Below, in pieces: positions 1-11,185 of a DNA stretch of 64,000 nt. Position numbers and translations under genes: made by a program. Numbering within the stretch: the first letter of the stretch is position 1; every line of letters begins with the position of its first letter. Below the pieces are notes generated by a model. That model did not search any database. It was not told the origin of the DNA and was given only the letters and a program-made list of their open reading frames with translations. Location of the stretch: contig JALECJ010000056.1 in NCBI GenBank assembly GCA_023515745.1, positions 62,001 through 126,000 on the forward strand, written 5' to 3'. Origin of the DNA: Amoeboaphelidium protococcarum. Taxonomy: Eukaryota; Aphelidiomycota; Aphelidea.

Positions 1-1823
1 TGCATTTCTAGTATTAATATCTCATGCACCTAAATAGGGGAGATAAGCTGAGATAATTGACACGCGCACGCTTCAGTATTCATCCTCATGCCGAAGGACA
101 TCACAGTCACATAGGAGGTGAGTGGATTTCCCATCCATCCGTAATAAAGCAGGCTAAACAAAGAATGATGAATAAATACGGCGATCAAGTTGTTACAGCT
201 GCCGAGAACTTTATCGCCGCTCTGAATGCTGCTGTATCTGAGTGGCAGTCACTGACACGGTCTACGTCTATCTTTTCTTAATCAGAACGTTCATCATAAT
301 CCGCCCTTTGGTCGTCGGATCATTTTAAATGTTGGATGAGAGCTCTTAACGATGAAGAGTTGGTGAACTCTCAGCCAAAGAGCGGGCTGGTGCCATCGTT
401 TAGCACTGAACTAATATCACTGAAAAACTAGGGTCTACTAAAGCACAAACGATCTTTGACTGCTGAGTATAAACTCACTAAAGCACGAAGATAACTGCTC
501 ATCTCTTTGCGGTAATTGTAGTCGGCATAGAAGAAATTTAAGTCTGACAAACCACTTGATTTTTTCACCAGATTGGCAGATTGTGAGTATAGTGAGGATA
601 AAGTGGTGCTCTATATTCATGGAGGAGGATATTGTATCATGTCATCGGAGACGCATAGATCTCTAACTTGGAAGATCAGTCGTGATACTGGCTGCAGAGT
701 ACTGGCTGTGGATTATCGAAGAACTCCAGAGTTTGCTTTTCCCGCAGCTCTGATTGATTGTACATCCTCGTATATTCATCTATTGCAAGGGAATTATGAT
801 GATCAATTGTCTATGGCGTATTTTGAAATGTTTGAATTGGATCCTGATTTTCCTCATCCCGCAGTTCTCTGTGGAAAATCTGTTAATCTGTCCCAAGATA
901 AAAAGGTCAGAGCTGAGAACATTGTGATTATGGGCGATTCAGCAGGAGGTGGATTGTCTCTATCCTTGCTTCTTCACCTTCGCGATCTTGGTGTGCCTAT
1001 GCCTGCAGCAAGTGTTCTCATTAGTCCATGGGTAGAGCTAACGTGTTCACTGCCTTCTTGGGCCAGGAATCATGAATATGATTACATTCCTCAACTGCAT
1101 ATCATGGACACTGAGAATATCATGTCGCACTTTGTTGGCTGGTATCGTCATAATCATAGTAATAAGCAATTGATCTCTGGTGATGATGAAGATGATGTTA
1201 AGCGAAAGCTCAAAACTGGTGAAAGTCTTTTATCTTGTGAAAGCGGATTAGTTAGTGGCGTATATGGCGATGTCGGGCACGGACTTGGTAGAGTATTAAT
1301 ACAGTGTGGCGAGAAGGAGTACTTGTTGGATGAAAGCTTGTTATTGTACCACAAGATTTCGGCTGGTTGTGATAGCCCATCTGCCTCCAGTACAACAAGC
1401 ACAAAGCAAGTAAGGTTAGAGGTGTATTAAGATATGGTGCATGTATGGCATTTCTTTGAGTGGCTTCATCAAGCTGATGTTGCTTTTAAAAGAATCGGCC
1501 AGTTTGTCCACGAATGTTTCGCCTAGTAAGCGTCATCATAGTAAGAATTGCCACCTGGCACTGATATTAACATCGCGGTGGAAACCCAGACTTTTGAATA
1601 GAGTACCGATACTAGAAGAGATAGCGTATCATAGTTTGAATCCACGACTGCTGCAGAAGGAGAATAGTTCAGTCCGTCTCATAACATCAAATACACTGCA
1701 ACTGCTGCTGGAATGCTTTGCGAAAAGCTGTACGTCCGCACCGACGGAACTGTCTGTAATATCAACGGAGATTTAAAGATTGGAAGTAAATTTTATCAAG
1801 AGAGCAACGTGTCAATGAAGTGA
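1..1823 (+). CDS. Alpha/beta-hydrolase fold-3 (hormone-sensitive lipase family), 5' partial
   Basis: One frame is open from the window edge to TGA at 1821-1823. The oxyanion motif HGGG is at 618-629, the nucleophile elbow GDSAGG has its Ser codon at 939, the likely catalytic Asp codon is at 1329 and the His codon is at 1440. Order and spacing fit the hormone-sensitive lipase branch of esterases; the ester substrate is not evident. In-frame TAA/TAG occur at 279, 297, 429, 492, 513, 519, 528 and 1428 and are read as Gln. An ATG at 24 could be the start, but no stop precedes it, so the true start may lie outside the window. About 125 Ser/Thr/Gln-rich residues follow the catalytic His, more than is usual for the family. 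Confidence 0.85.
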
Positions 1824-1918
1824 CAGTGATGGTAAATGTGATGATTATGTATGAGTAGAATTATTAATAATTATTACAGTCAGACAAGTTATATTAATAT
1901 TAGAGTCGCTTTATCAAA

Positions 1919-2818
1919 TCAAGTCAAGCTTGGTTCTTCATTGATTGTCCTCTTCACTCTCAGCAACACTGTGGTCTTCCATGGATCCAGCTTGGACATT
2001 CTATCATAATCTGCAACGTGTCCAGTGAAGGCAGGCTAATCTCCAGCCTCTAAAGCATCCAGTAGATTCAAGAGCAATTGACACTCACGACTTTGCGAGA
2101 ATGTAGAATCCAAATCTTGATACTTCTCCACAGCCTTCCTGGCACCTACTGGGTCCTTACACAAATGACATAGTCCAGCATTTAAAAAGTAATTCTTTGC
2201 ACTGTATTTAGTCAAATTATTGTCAAGCGACGTGGTGGCAACACTTTCAAACTTTTCAATAGCTTTATCGTATTACTCCAATTGGGCGGCAAATGTGGCA
2301 ACTTTAAGCCAGCATTAATTCGCAAGCCCAGAGGAATCTTCACCAGAGTACAAGTCCGCAGCTTCTTCATAGTACTACATTGCAAGCTTGGGGTCCACTA
2401 TATCACTCTCGTAAATCTCTCCAATCTGCTTCATATAATTGGCGGCCGGATGGAATCTACCACGCTCCTTCAACATCTCCACGGCGCGGGTCAAACTCTT
2501 TATGGCCTCCTCTGGACTAACCTTCTTGAATGACTTGCTCGCCTCTACCAGATTACTGCTAGCAACGTCTAGATCATTCATTTGCAGAGCATAATCTGCA
2601 GCTTTCTCATATGCTTCACCTGCCTGCTTCCATTTCTTTTCAATCTTATACAGATTACCAGCCTTGGCACACATGTCCGCAGCCTCTTCCAACTTGCTCT
2701 CTCTACTCCCACCGAGGCCAAAGAACCCGAAAGAGTTCACCTTCTTCTCGGCCCTTTCAAGTAGAGTCTGTGCCTCAATTTCTTTATTAGATGGAATACT
2801 ATTAGGATCGATAGGCAT
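1919..2818 (-). CDS. SEC17: Alpha-SNAP (SNARE disassembly adaptor)
   Basis: The 299-residue product has the usual alpha-SNAP length and matches the family from end to end. The N-terminus contains the SFGFFG-type membrane loop, the middle consists of TPR-like helical repeats ([17 protein letters not shown]), and the C-terminus carries [16 protein letters not shown], the region that stimulates NSF ATPase. In the family it recruits NSF to SNARE complexes on cytoplasmic membrane faces to recycle SNAREs after fusion. The ATG at 2816-2818 gives the conserved N-terminus, and the frame ends at TGA (complement of 1919-1921). TAG codons, for example opposite 2375-2377, are read as Gln. There is no intron. 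Identification is secure. Confidence 0.95.
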
Positions 2819-2964
2819 ATTTTAATGATGATATTGTCAATTTGCGAAGATTATGCGTAACGATCTTATTGGGAAAGAGAAACGGAGAGAGGAGGAATTT
2901 TGTTAGAGCGAACGGGCTACGTTGAAAACTAACACCGTTCATTAGATATGATCATTGAAGAGCC

Positions 2965-3420
2965 TCATGGAACCATAACTTGTGTGTTGCTTTGAAATGA
3001 TCGGTAATTGAATCTGCTTTTAATGAATGATGCAGTTAATCCATAACTAGATGTAAATGAAGGCTTATCGTAAATGTCAAACTCGTTGCGTTTGAAATCA
3101 CTGATCATAACTGTGTCGCTGAGTCTATATTTAACCTCTTCAAATGGCGCTTCGATATATACGTCTTTTAATCCATCTACCATAATAAATTGTAATACTG
3201 AAAAATTAGCGAAGATATGGAAGATGTCAAATAGGATGTCAGTGGTCAAAGTAATCGTCTCAGGGCGGTTTATAGAAGTGAATCCAGCGATGATTTGATC
3301 GAAGCGCGTCAAGGCGATAAACCTCAGCTTCGGATTGACACGTCTAATACAAGCGCAGGCAGTCATGCAGAGCATAATTGGCGGTAATATTTAGACAGCG
3401 CTGGTCGTTAGCAGATTCAT
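2965..3420 (-). CDS. Hypothetical protein with hydrophobic N-terminus
   Basis: I do not recognise this gene. The frame from ATG (3418-3420) to TGA (2965-2967) encodes 151 residues. The first 30 are hydrophobic and Cys-rich, like a signal peptide or membrane anchor. The rest is mixed, with a plausible globular composition around the acidic EAPFEEV stretch. The frame stays open further upstream, but that part lies antisense to the start of the kinase gene at 3529 and looks like a shadow. Starting at 3420 leaves a 108-bp divergent intergenic region, a reasonable arrangement here. It could still be a chance open frame. Confidence 0.35.
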
Positions 3421-3528
3421 AGGCCATACAAATTTGGTGAAAAGGTACTGTAACGAATAGCTAAACTCGTCTACTTTGTAACTGGCATTGATTTATTCAC
3501 GCGTTGGCTCTCCTAACGCGATATTGAT

Positions 3529-5001
3529 ATGGATGGCAATGAATCTGATGATACATCTAATATAGTTTATTCTGTACAATATGACGATTATGGGCGTTAA
3601 TTGGTTGAAATCGATGATAAAAGTCAATAGAGGAATGCCTTAGCGTAGTCTGGCGACTTGAGACAGCATAGCTCCGCCAAAGATAAACTTCCGATTAAAG
3701 ATCCATAGTCTGACGCAGCACCTTAATGGATTGACATTAAAGAGTTATAGGATAATCCATCGCGATATAAATTGAAGCATTTTCTAGATCTTGAAGGTAA
3801 TTAGAATACAGATGAGCTGACGTTAGTTGTGAAAGAAGTGAAGCGATTACAAAAATCTATAGCTACAAAAGAGTCAAGACAGTACCGTTTGAAGTGCCTA
3901 CTCGGTTGGGGTGGGAATGGAATTGTATTAGAGGCCATCACGCGTGATACTAAAGAGAACGTTGCTATAAAGTGTTTGCCGAAAGTGAATTTTATTGATC
4001 CCTCATCCACGATGTTTGATGAGCATTATAATCGGCTAGTGCCGATGGAACTTCATATCTTGAGAGTTCTTCAGCCAGTACCTGGCGTGGTAAAGTTGAT
4101 CAATTGGTTTGAAGGACCGGATTACTTTTTTGTGGTGATGGAAAGAGTCGCGTCTTTTGCATATTCAATATCACAGTGCCCATTGTCTCCTCAGTCTAAT
4201 ATGATTATGAAGAGCTCAAAGATTAGTAACAGTAATGCTCCCCCTGTTTAACATAAATAGTAGATGGTTATACCCAATAGTAGCTCAGCCTTAAGCTCAC
4301 GGTCGTCGTCCATATAATCTAATTTGTTCATCAAAAAACCTCTGCGAAACGATCAAGGCTCCTTATATCACTTTATTTAGACTTAGAGTCACGTAGCGTG
4401 TTAACCTGCAGTCTATAAGAATATCTTTCGGTAGCTTATTGATATATTTTCCGCGATAAATCTGCTTAATATTGCTTATCTGGACTTCAAACTCGAAAAC
4501 GTCCTCATCATCGAACACGCACCTGTTAATCCTAAATCTGGAAAATTGCGAACCGTTGGTAAATTGTTTGAGTGGTCGAATCGTAGAAATAACGCACAAA
4601 TCACTGATACCCGAAATACCCAGTATGTAGTCAAATTGGTTGATTTTGGAATGGCTCGATACCTTGAGCCTGGCTCCAAATTTTACCATTATGGCACGTC
4701 TTTCATGGCTAGCCCAGAGGTTTTATCTGGCAAAGGATATTATGGGCCGGAAGCGGATATATGGGCTCTTGGATTGATCCTATATTCTATGGCTACTGGA
4801 GGAAGGCATTATTAACCTTCTGTCATTCAAGATAGTCGCGAGCCTGGTGTCCAGTCCGGTTAATCAAATATCAATAGTAGTCCAGAGTTTCGAGAAATTG
4901 ATGATCACGCCACTAGACTGGTTCTTCAAAGAATGCTGCACTCTGACTAGAATAAACGCGCGTAAATAAGTGAAGTTATATCTTTGATTAAAAGCTGGTG
5001 A
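3529..5001 (+). CDS. Ser/Thr protein kinase with atypical catalytic loop
   Basis: The 490-residue product has an acidic, Gln/Ser-rich N-terminal region (about 1-110) followed by a kinase domain. Visible landmarks are the Gly-rich loop GWGGNG, the VAIK lysine (codon 3970, residue 148), a catalytic loop YLDFKLENVL with Asp at residue 319, DFG at about 372, SPEVL in place of APE, and DIWALGLILY. The usual His-Arg of HRD is Tyr-Leu, while the catalytic Asp, Lys and Asn are kept, so activity is likely. A low-complexity Ser/Gln insert of about 70 residues (near 4200-4400) splits the N and C lobes. The frame contains many TAA/TAG codons and ends at TGA 4999-5001. The subfamily was not resolved. Confidence 0.8.
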
Positions 5002-5152
5002 TGGAATGATAGCTACAGCTTATAACATATTCGGACTTGAATGACAGTGCTTTAATCTTTATGACTGCGTAAAATCTCAACAAGAAGAGTGAAGAATGGC
5101 TCATGATTAAAAAGATATATTGCAGAATGAATGATCAATGGTATGAATTGGT

Positions 5153-5692
5153 TCAATTACACTTTCCAAATTGCCTGTTACAACCTTGGTCGCAATGAGC
5201 TGATGAGAAGCCGCAGTAACCATACGAGCTGCAGCATGCTCCAGGTGGACATACAAGTGTAGTGCCATCACCTTGTCGACCGCAGCGACCATCAACAGAT
5301 TGTTGCACATTACTCAAGCAATTGCCATTAGAGTAAGGAGGATTGCAACCCAGTCCGCAGTATTCTACAGCTGAGCCACAGTAGCCACTCTAGCTGCAAC
5401 AGTTTCCAGACGGACACCTGAATTCCAAGCCATCAGGCAATCTCCCACAGCGGCCATCAGTAGAAATAGGAGCAGAAGAGTTACCAGGAAACTGACAGAC
5501 ATTGTTGGACCATTAGTTTTGGCACCCGGTCCCACAGTAGGCATCACCTTGCCCACAATAACCATACTAGCTACAGCACAGACCAGATGCACAAGATACT
5601 CCGTTCCCACAAGCACCAGGACCTGATGATTGAGCCTAAGTTAATGAGCAAGCGAAAGCAGCGAGACAGATTATAACTTTGGTAGATAACAT
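5153..5692 (-). CDS. Secreted protein with three ChtBD1 (hevein-like) domains
   Basis: The 179-residue product begins with a signal peptide (about 1-20, MLSTKVIICLAAFACS). Three Cys-rich modules follow, each with the hevein-type pattern (CG...C....CCS..GYCG....YCG.GC). In this family such modules bind chitin or GlcNAc polymers outside the cell. There is no catalytic domain. Two of the CCSQ(Y/S)GYCG motifs use TAG for the conserved Gln, which splits the gene under the standard code. TGA is the complement of 5153-5155. It is one of four such genes between 5.1 and 11.6 kb. A GACGCGTC palindrome lies about 125 bp upstream at 5817-5824. Confidence 0.9.
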
Positions 5693-5969
5693 TTCTTCGA
5701 ATATGTTTAGTTTATAGATATGAAATATAGATAGAAAGAGATCGGAACTTTCAATTCGCGATTGTCGTCAATTCATGTTTGTTATTGTTGTTTCAACAAT
5801 GGTGCGTGCGTGATGGGACGCGTCAAAGTGAAACCCTCGTTGTTTTGAATGTAGATCCATCGGCTACTGTTTCACTTTTTAACCAAACAGATAATATGCA
5901 AAAAGCCATAATAGAAACTACTGATTTCTAAAATTGCATTTTATAATTTCCAGTTCATTCATCATTTCT

Positions 5970-6353
5970 TCACTTGCAGACGCCGAATGCCTTCTGACAT
6001 CCACTCTCAGCACAGCAGAATTCATCAGTGAAGCCACAGTAACCGTGAGGACTACAACACGCGCCCTGCGGACAGTGCAGCTTAGAGCCATCAGACTGCA
6101 GACCACAGCGGCCATCAGTGGAGATTGGCAATTGCACGTCATTCTTGTTGCACAGACCATTAGACAGATCATTCTTACAGCCCAGACCGCAATACTGATC
6201 ACCAGTGCCACAAAAGCCATAGTTGGAGCAACAGAGGCCTTTAGCACATGGCTTTCCAACACCACACGAGCCAACTGCATCAGTGCTAGTTGTTTCAGCA
6301 AACGCGCCAGCTGCAAAGATCATTGCAATGGATTGAATTAGGACGAACTTCAT
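5970..6353 (-). CDS. Secreted protein with two-and-a-half ChtBD1 modules, paralogue A
   Basis: This 127-residue protein has a signal peptide (1-19, ending AAGAFA) and hevein-like chitin-binding modules centred on CCSNYGFCG and CCSPHGYCG. It ends shortly after the second full module in a Cys-containing tail ([10 protein letters not shown]). It is about 90% identical by eye to the gene at 7165-7551, so the two are recent tandem duplicates in the same orientation. No catalytic residues are visible. A CCAAT box and a TATA-like box lie upstream (6436-6460) and are conserved with the paralogue. Confidence 0.92.
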   Translation of the reverse strand: MKFVLIQSIAMIFAAGAFAETTSTDAVGSCGVGKPCAKGLCCSNYGFCGTGDQYCGLGCKNDLSNGLCNKNDVQLPISTDGRCGLQSDGSKLHCPQGACCSPHGYCGFTDEFCCAESGCQKAFGVCK

Positions 6354-7164
6354 TTTTAAGTAGATAGATTTATATTAATTTATAGATTGTTCTATTGTTA
6401 TTTATTAAGAAGAAAAGATAGTGCTTAAAATGTGAATTTATAGTGCAACCTTCTTATTGGTTAGTTACAGTACACGTAACACAGCGTCACATCGCGTGAA
6501 ACTCCAACTCTCATCCTTAATGATGTAGTACGAGCAACTCAGCACCAGTCATTAAGTACTATGTTAGCCCATATGTTCTTGAAGTTGAGCTATAAGTTAT
6601 TACGGAGCATTTAATATAAGCAATTGCATTAAACTTCTTTTAAAATTGATCGAAGTGTTTGAAAGATCATTATTTAATGAAGACTGCCTGAGAGCAATAA
6701 CTAGATTATTAAGCGATTCAAATAGACCATAATCTCTTTGGAAACTCTAATGAGAATCTGTATCAATAATTCTCGCAGTTTTATAGTATTCCATTTGACT
6801 GAAAGACCATGAAACACCGAGCTATATGCATGTAAGCTCTAAGCAGACTTAAGCTTATACCTCTACTTCTCGCCTCACTCCGCTGAGACATTTTCACCGA
6901 TCGGTATAAGAGAGGCGAGTTATCGCTCGCTGATCAGCTCAAACTTATGGTTTATAAAAAGTGGGCTTTTCTAAATAATGTGTTCTGTCTTATTTGATCA
7001 TGAAAACAGCGATGATTTTGCATAGTCCAAAGATCTGCGCATTACAAAGCGGACTTGCTACCGTGAAGATTGTTGTAAAGAATGTTCATGAAAAATTATA
7101 AGCGCATCTTGGATTAAATCTGAAAAAATGTATTACTTTTGAAGCCTCTGTCTCATTCATCATT
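6354..7164. other. Intergenic, between tandem ChtBD1 paralogues
   Basis: I see no gene in these 811 bases. The left end holds the promoter of the 5970-6353 gene. An 8-bp inverted pair (6854-6861 and 6903-6910, CTTATACC/GGTATAAG) sits in the middle and could form a weak stem. Small open frames here look random. Confidence 0.6.
6436..6460 (-). promoter_or_regulatory. CCAAT box plus TATA-like box of ChtBD1 paralogue A
   Basis: Read on the minus strand, CCAAT (6456-6460) is followed by CTATAAAT (6436-6443), about 85-105 bp upstream of the ATG at 6353. The same pair with the same flanks recurs upstream of the paralogue at 7551. Conservation between the copies supports a promoter, although the duplication may simply be too recent to have diverged. 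Confidence 0.5.
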
Positions 7165-7551
7165 TCACTTCTTGCAGACACCGAATGCCTTCTAACATCC
7201 GCTGCTTGCCGAGCAGAATTCACTAGTGAAGCCACAATAGCCGTTGGTGCTGCAACACGCGCCCTGCGGACAGTGCAGCTTAGAGCCATCAGACTGAAGA
7301 CCACAGCGACCATCAGTAGAGATTGGCAATTGCACGTTATTCTTGCTGCACAGACCATTAGACAGATCATTCTTACAGCCCAGACCGCAATACTGATCAC
7401 CAGTGCCACAGAATCCATAGTTGGAGCAACAGAGGCCTTTAGCACATGGTTTTCCAACACCACACGAACCAACAGCATCAGTGCTGGTTGTTTCAGCAAA
7501 CGCGCCAGCGGCAAAGATCATAGCAATAGATTGAATTAGGACGAACTTCAT
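7165..7551 (-). CDS. Secreted ChtBD1 protein, paralogue B
   Basis: The 128-residue product is a near-duplicate of the 5970-6353 gene. It has the same signal peptide and the same chitin-binding modules, and most differences lie in the second module (CCSTNGYCG, then SASSGC). The C-terminal Gln before KAFGVCKK is encoded by TAG (complement of 7192-7194), where the paralogue has CAG: a second TAG/CAG swap between duplicates. TGA is the complement of 7165-7167. The ATG at 7549-7551 was chosen because it begins the signal peptide; upstream in-frame codons belong to the 5' region. Confidence 0.92.
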
Positions 7552-7961
7552 TTTTAGGTAGATAGATTTATATATTAGTTTATAAATAATTTTATAATTG
7601 TTATTTGTTGATTTAGAAGAAAAGAAAATGCTGTAAGATAACGTGAATTTATAGTGCAAACTTGTATAATCTTCTTATTGGCTAGGAGTTTCAAATGTTA
7701 CCAGCACGTTACACCGCGTCACACCTCCTGAACATTGTACTACGCTAATGTAACGATGTTTGAAAAGTTGAGGTCCAAAGAATTTGAGTATCACTATATG
7801 AGTATACTATTTAGATCCTCCCAGACGATTGATAGAATGTGTTTAACATTACTTGTTTTATACGCGTAGCTTGATCAGTTAGCTGATTGCTACAGTATGG
7901 CGAATAGACCGTATCTGTCGAATTATAAGTAATGTTATACCCGTGAATATTTTTCGCTTAG
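7552..7961. other. Intergenic, promoter side of ChtBD1 paralogue B
   Basis: No gene is visible. The first 130 bases hold the CCAAT/TATA promoter pair. The remainder is AT-rich, with no recognisable coding or RNA signal up to the TTAA that flanks the inverted-repeat element. Confidence 0.6.
7647..7681 (-). promoter_or_regulatory. CCAAT box plus TATA-like box of ChtBD1 paralogue B
   Basis: On the minus strand, CCAAT (7677-7681) precedes CTATAAAT (7647-7654), about 95-130 bp upstream of the ATG. The arrangement matches 6436-6460 upstream of paralogue A. Confidence 0.5.
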
Positions 7962-7965
7962 TTAA

Positions 7966-8519
7966 CAGTGTTTCAACGTAAGCGCCTGACAGAAAAACAG
8001 AGATTTGTTGTAAAACAAAATGGCGCATTTTATCGCATCAAACACTGCTTTTAATAAATATACATTAGCTTATACATAATTTTATGGCGATTCAGGCAAT
8101 GAATTCCGTTAATTTGCATCACGTCTGTGACTCGAGTTGTTAGTCTCTGAAAATCGACCCTTTTAAAAATACTCCACACAAAATTTTAAACGCGCAATTT
8201 TTTTTACCCAAAGCAGCAGACCAACTTTACCATAATATATATTAAGTTATGGCGCATCTTTTTTCTTCTTATGGTATCCACATATCTTTTCTACTTTTCA
8301 AGTTACGAAGGCTTAAAAACCGGATTTTAACACTAAGTTCTGAGTATTGGCGTATATCTCAATCGCATGACGTGTTAATAACTATTCCTTAGCATTGCCG
8401 AACTCACCACAAAAAATACTATCAGAAAGTATCAAGTTGTTAGTTTAAATGTTTGGTGCGATAAAAAAAAAGAACTTTTTTTACAATTTACGTTGTAAGG
8501 CGCTTACGTTGAAACACTG
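7966..8519. mobile_element. Non-autonomous TIR element (MITE-like) with TTAA target duplication
   Basis: Perfect 22-bp terminal inverted repeats bound this 554-bp segment: left 7966-7987 (beginning CAGTGTTTCAACGTAAGCGC) and right 8498-8519. Both ends are flanked directly by TTAA (7962-7965 and 8520-8523), the duplicated target expected for piggyBac-type transposition. No open frame for a transposase is present, so it would need a helper. The inside is AT-rich with runs of T and A. The termini do not begin with the CCCT seen in classical piggyBac elements, so the family is uncertain. Confidence 0.75.
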
Positions 8520-8523
8520 TTAA

Positions 8524-8886
8524 AATATCATTATATCCTGTCCTATAACTATACATAGAGCGGTGTAATATCCATCACTTAGTACGCGTATCAACCAGAG
8601 CTTTGTCTGTGGGTAAATCCCAGTGCAGGTTATCTCCTTAAATTTCAGTGCTCTAAAACACGTTTCTCACATCGTACAAATATGATAAGCAAAGACATTT
8701 ACTTTCAAACCCATTCATCAGATATTGAGATAACTACTTTACTGTACTGTACATTCACAAGAACAGCAACTTGACAGGACGCGCTATCTTTTCGAAAAGT
8801 CAAAACTGTGTGTTTATTCCTCTCTCTCTCTGTCATTCAGTAGTATCGTTTGCCAACCTCTAACATTATACTGTTGTCTCTGAAAT
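8524..8886. other. Intergenic, upstream of COG4
   Basis: I see no gene. The stretch contains a short CT-rich run (about 8820-8831) and must hold the COG4 promoter, but no clear box was identified. Confidence 0.5.
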
Positions 8887-11010
8887 ATGACTGTGAATAG
8901 TATTGATTAGTCTTTAGAGAGTCCAGATTTACTTAGACTGTAGCTATAAAGCTTGATTGAAAAGGAGGCTGAAATCGATTAATAGTTAGAAGTTCTCCTA
9001 CAAGAATCCCGGATTGAATTGATTGATTCCACAGTTCGTGCATTGTTAGACTCAAAACAACTTTTATTCTAACAGGCTGGGGATGCTGCCAACTAAATAC
9101 AAGATTCCATTAAGGAAACTAGTAGCGATGTCGCCAATCTTTACAATAAGATCAAAGATTATGATTTAGAGTCATAGGATATTCGACAACAGTTGAAGAC
9201 ACTTCATGATTCCGAGCTATTCGTCGAAATGGTAAAGGATATCGCTGACATAATGTAGTAGCAGCAGGATTTCAATCTTTAAATGGCATGCGATTAAATT
9301 AAAATATTCAATGAAAGATTTTCAGACTTTACATCTGTTGATTTGAGTGTTGAAATAGGTGGAGAGTCGATGAATGTTGAAGCGTGTTAGAAGTTTGTTC
9401 AAAGCCAGTCACTCACTCTGAAGAAGATTATTGATCAGCGATTACAGAGATACCAAGAATCTAAATAAGATGCGCAGTGGACGTAGACATGGAGGTTGCT
9501 TCCTCTCATAAGTTAGTAGAAGCATGGTATGGAGTGTCTGACTAATAATCTTATCCAGTCAATGAGAAGAGATCTGCCAGTGCCTGGTATTGATGCATCA
9601 TCTGAGAAAATTGTTCGCTATGTAGCAACACTGGTTGATTACATTGCACAGTTGTTGACTAGATTCAAGTAGGCTATTCTGAAGTCTTATGGCGTGTATG
9701 GTCTCATTTATCTTCTTAAAGGTCTAGAAGCAGAGTTGGAACTGCAGGGATGCCGTATACTGGATGTGTATAATGATTCAAAGTCTTTGAATTCATTGCT
9801 ACAGCGAGTACAAATTTAGTCATCCATGGGAGTATAAACATCATCCAAGTTCAAGTCTTAATCTCAATCTCAGTAATAAGATGCCAATATTGATATGAAA
9901 GATGTTGCGTCTGTCGTCACTGATCTTGTCGCGTTTTCACATCATTTTGTACTGGTTCGATTGTTTATGCAGTCATTTGGAAAAGAGATTTAATCTATGC
10001 GTGCTCAGGATACTATCTAATAGACTGATGATCTATGCTTTGAGTTTTTGAATAATTCTCAGTTGTCTAAAGATGATTTACTCAACAAGAGCAGCAAGTT
10101 GAATGATCGCGTTAAAGAGCTAATGTCCATCACTTATGTTCAGTTTGAGTCATTTATGATTACTTAGAGTGTCAACAAGGCTGTGGCTAACGACAAGTAC
10201 GTGGAAGATGAATAGCACGGTGAGAATATCTCGAGCTGTGTGGACACCACCTTTTTTGTCCTGAAGAAGAGTATAAGTAGAGCCATACAGAGCTGTAACG
10301 CGGACATTGTATGCTCTATAGTGAATATAGCGGTATCTGTCTTGGATTCCACTTTCTACAGAGGTCTCAATAATAAGGTGCTATACAATTTCGGTGCGAA
10401 CGTGCAGTATATTGTTGAAAACAGAGATCTTCTTGGTGGGTATGTGATTCTATTGAATGATTTTGATGTCGCGGCCAAGTACACTGTCAGATTGAGTAGG
10501 GATATTTAACACCAGGTGGATTAGTTTATGGTCGTGACAAACTATCCTTTAAATGTAAAAGATCTTATTTTGAGTTGTTTGCAGTCATTAAATGAGTTTT
10601 AAGGAAGATTTCAGGAGGCTATGATGGATGGAGTTCAGATGTTGTATATGTCATTGTACAAAAGCATCGTTAAGTAGTTAGTCAGTGATAGCTTGAAGAC
10701 TGCCAAGAATGGTTATCACAATATCGACAAGTTTAGGTAGGGAGTTAGCGTGATATTAAAAGAGTGTCACTTGATGCGCGGTAATGTTGTCGTTGAATTG
10801 GTGTCCATGATTATGGAAGTGTTGTAGCAGATATATGTTTAGCAAATGGAGTCTGTTAAATCATTGCAGGATGTTAAGTACGCAGTTTAGAGTTAGTTGT
10901 CATAGTACTAAAAGTACTTCCAGTCTATACTTGAAGAATATGATATCGATCTGGATGTTCCAAGTTTTCTGTCTTCAAAGTTGGATCCTATCTTAGGCAT
11001 GTTATCATGA
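8887..11010 (+). CDS. COG4: Conserved oligomeric Golgi complex subunit 4
   Basis: The 707-residue product matches COG4 in order. It has an N-terminal helical and coiled-coil region, the family segment around DTTFFVLKKSISRAIQSC (codons near 10246-10300), and the C-terminal CATCHR-type helical bundle. It is part of the eight-subunit COG tethering complex that retains and recycles Golgi glycosylation enzymes by capturing retrograde vesicles. More than thirty in-frame TAA/TAG codons are read as Gln, and the first TGA in frame is 11008-11010. The ATG at 8887 follows the TGA at 8881-8883. Genes on both sides are chitin-binding proteins, with no evident functional link. Confidence 0.85.
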
Positions 11011-11185
11011 GGTCCACTAGACCAAGAAGCTATTACGAATGTGTTAAGTTTGTATCAATGTTCTCAGTGATTACAATATTGATGCTGTAAGATACGTGAA
11101 TGAAGAAGGCTAATGACTGGTAAATATTGATATTTAATATTACTTCATCATAACAATTACTGAAATAAGACACGATATCATGCCA

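Noticed and set aside
3421-3780. Upstream extension of the small minus-strand gene at 2965-3420
   Set aside because: Overlaps the start of the kinase gene; Ile-rich translation looks like an antisense shadow.
5365-5616. Hydrophobic minus-strand open frame of 83 codons
   Set aside because: Out-of-frame reading of the three-module ChtBD1 gene, whose TAG-containing frame is clearly real.
6841-6925. Possible tRNA or structured RNA around the CTTATACC/GGTATAAG pair
   Set aside because: No T-loop consensus, no acceptor pairing and no anticodon arm could be found.
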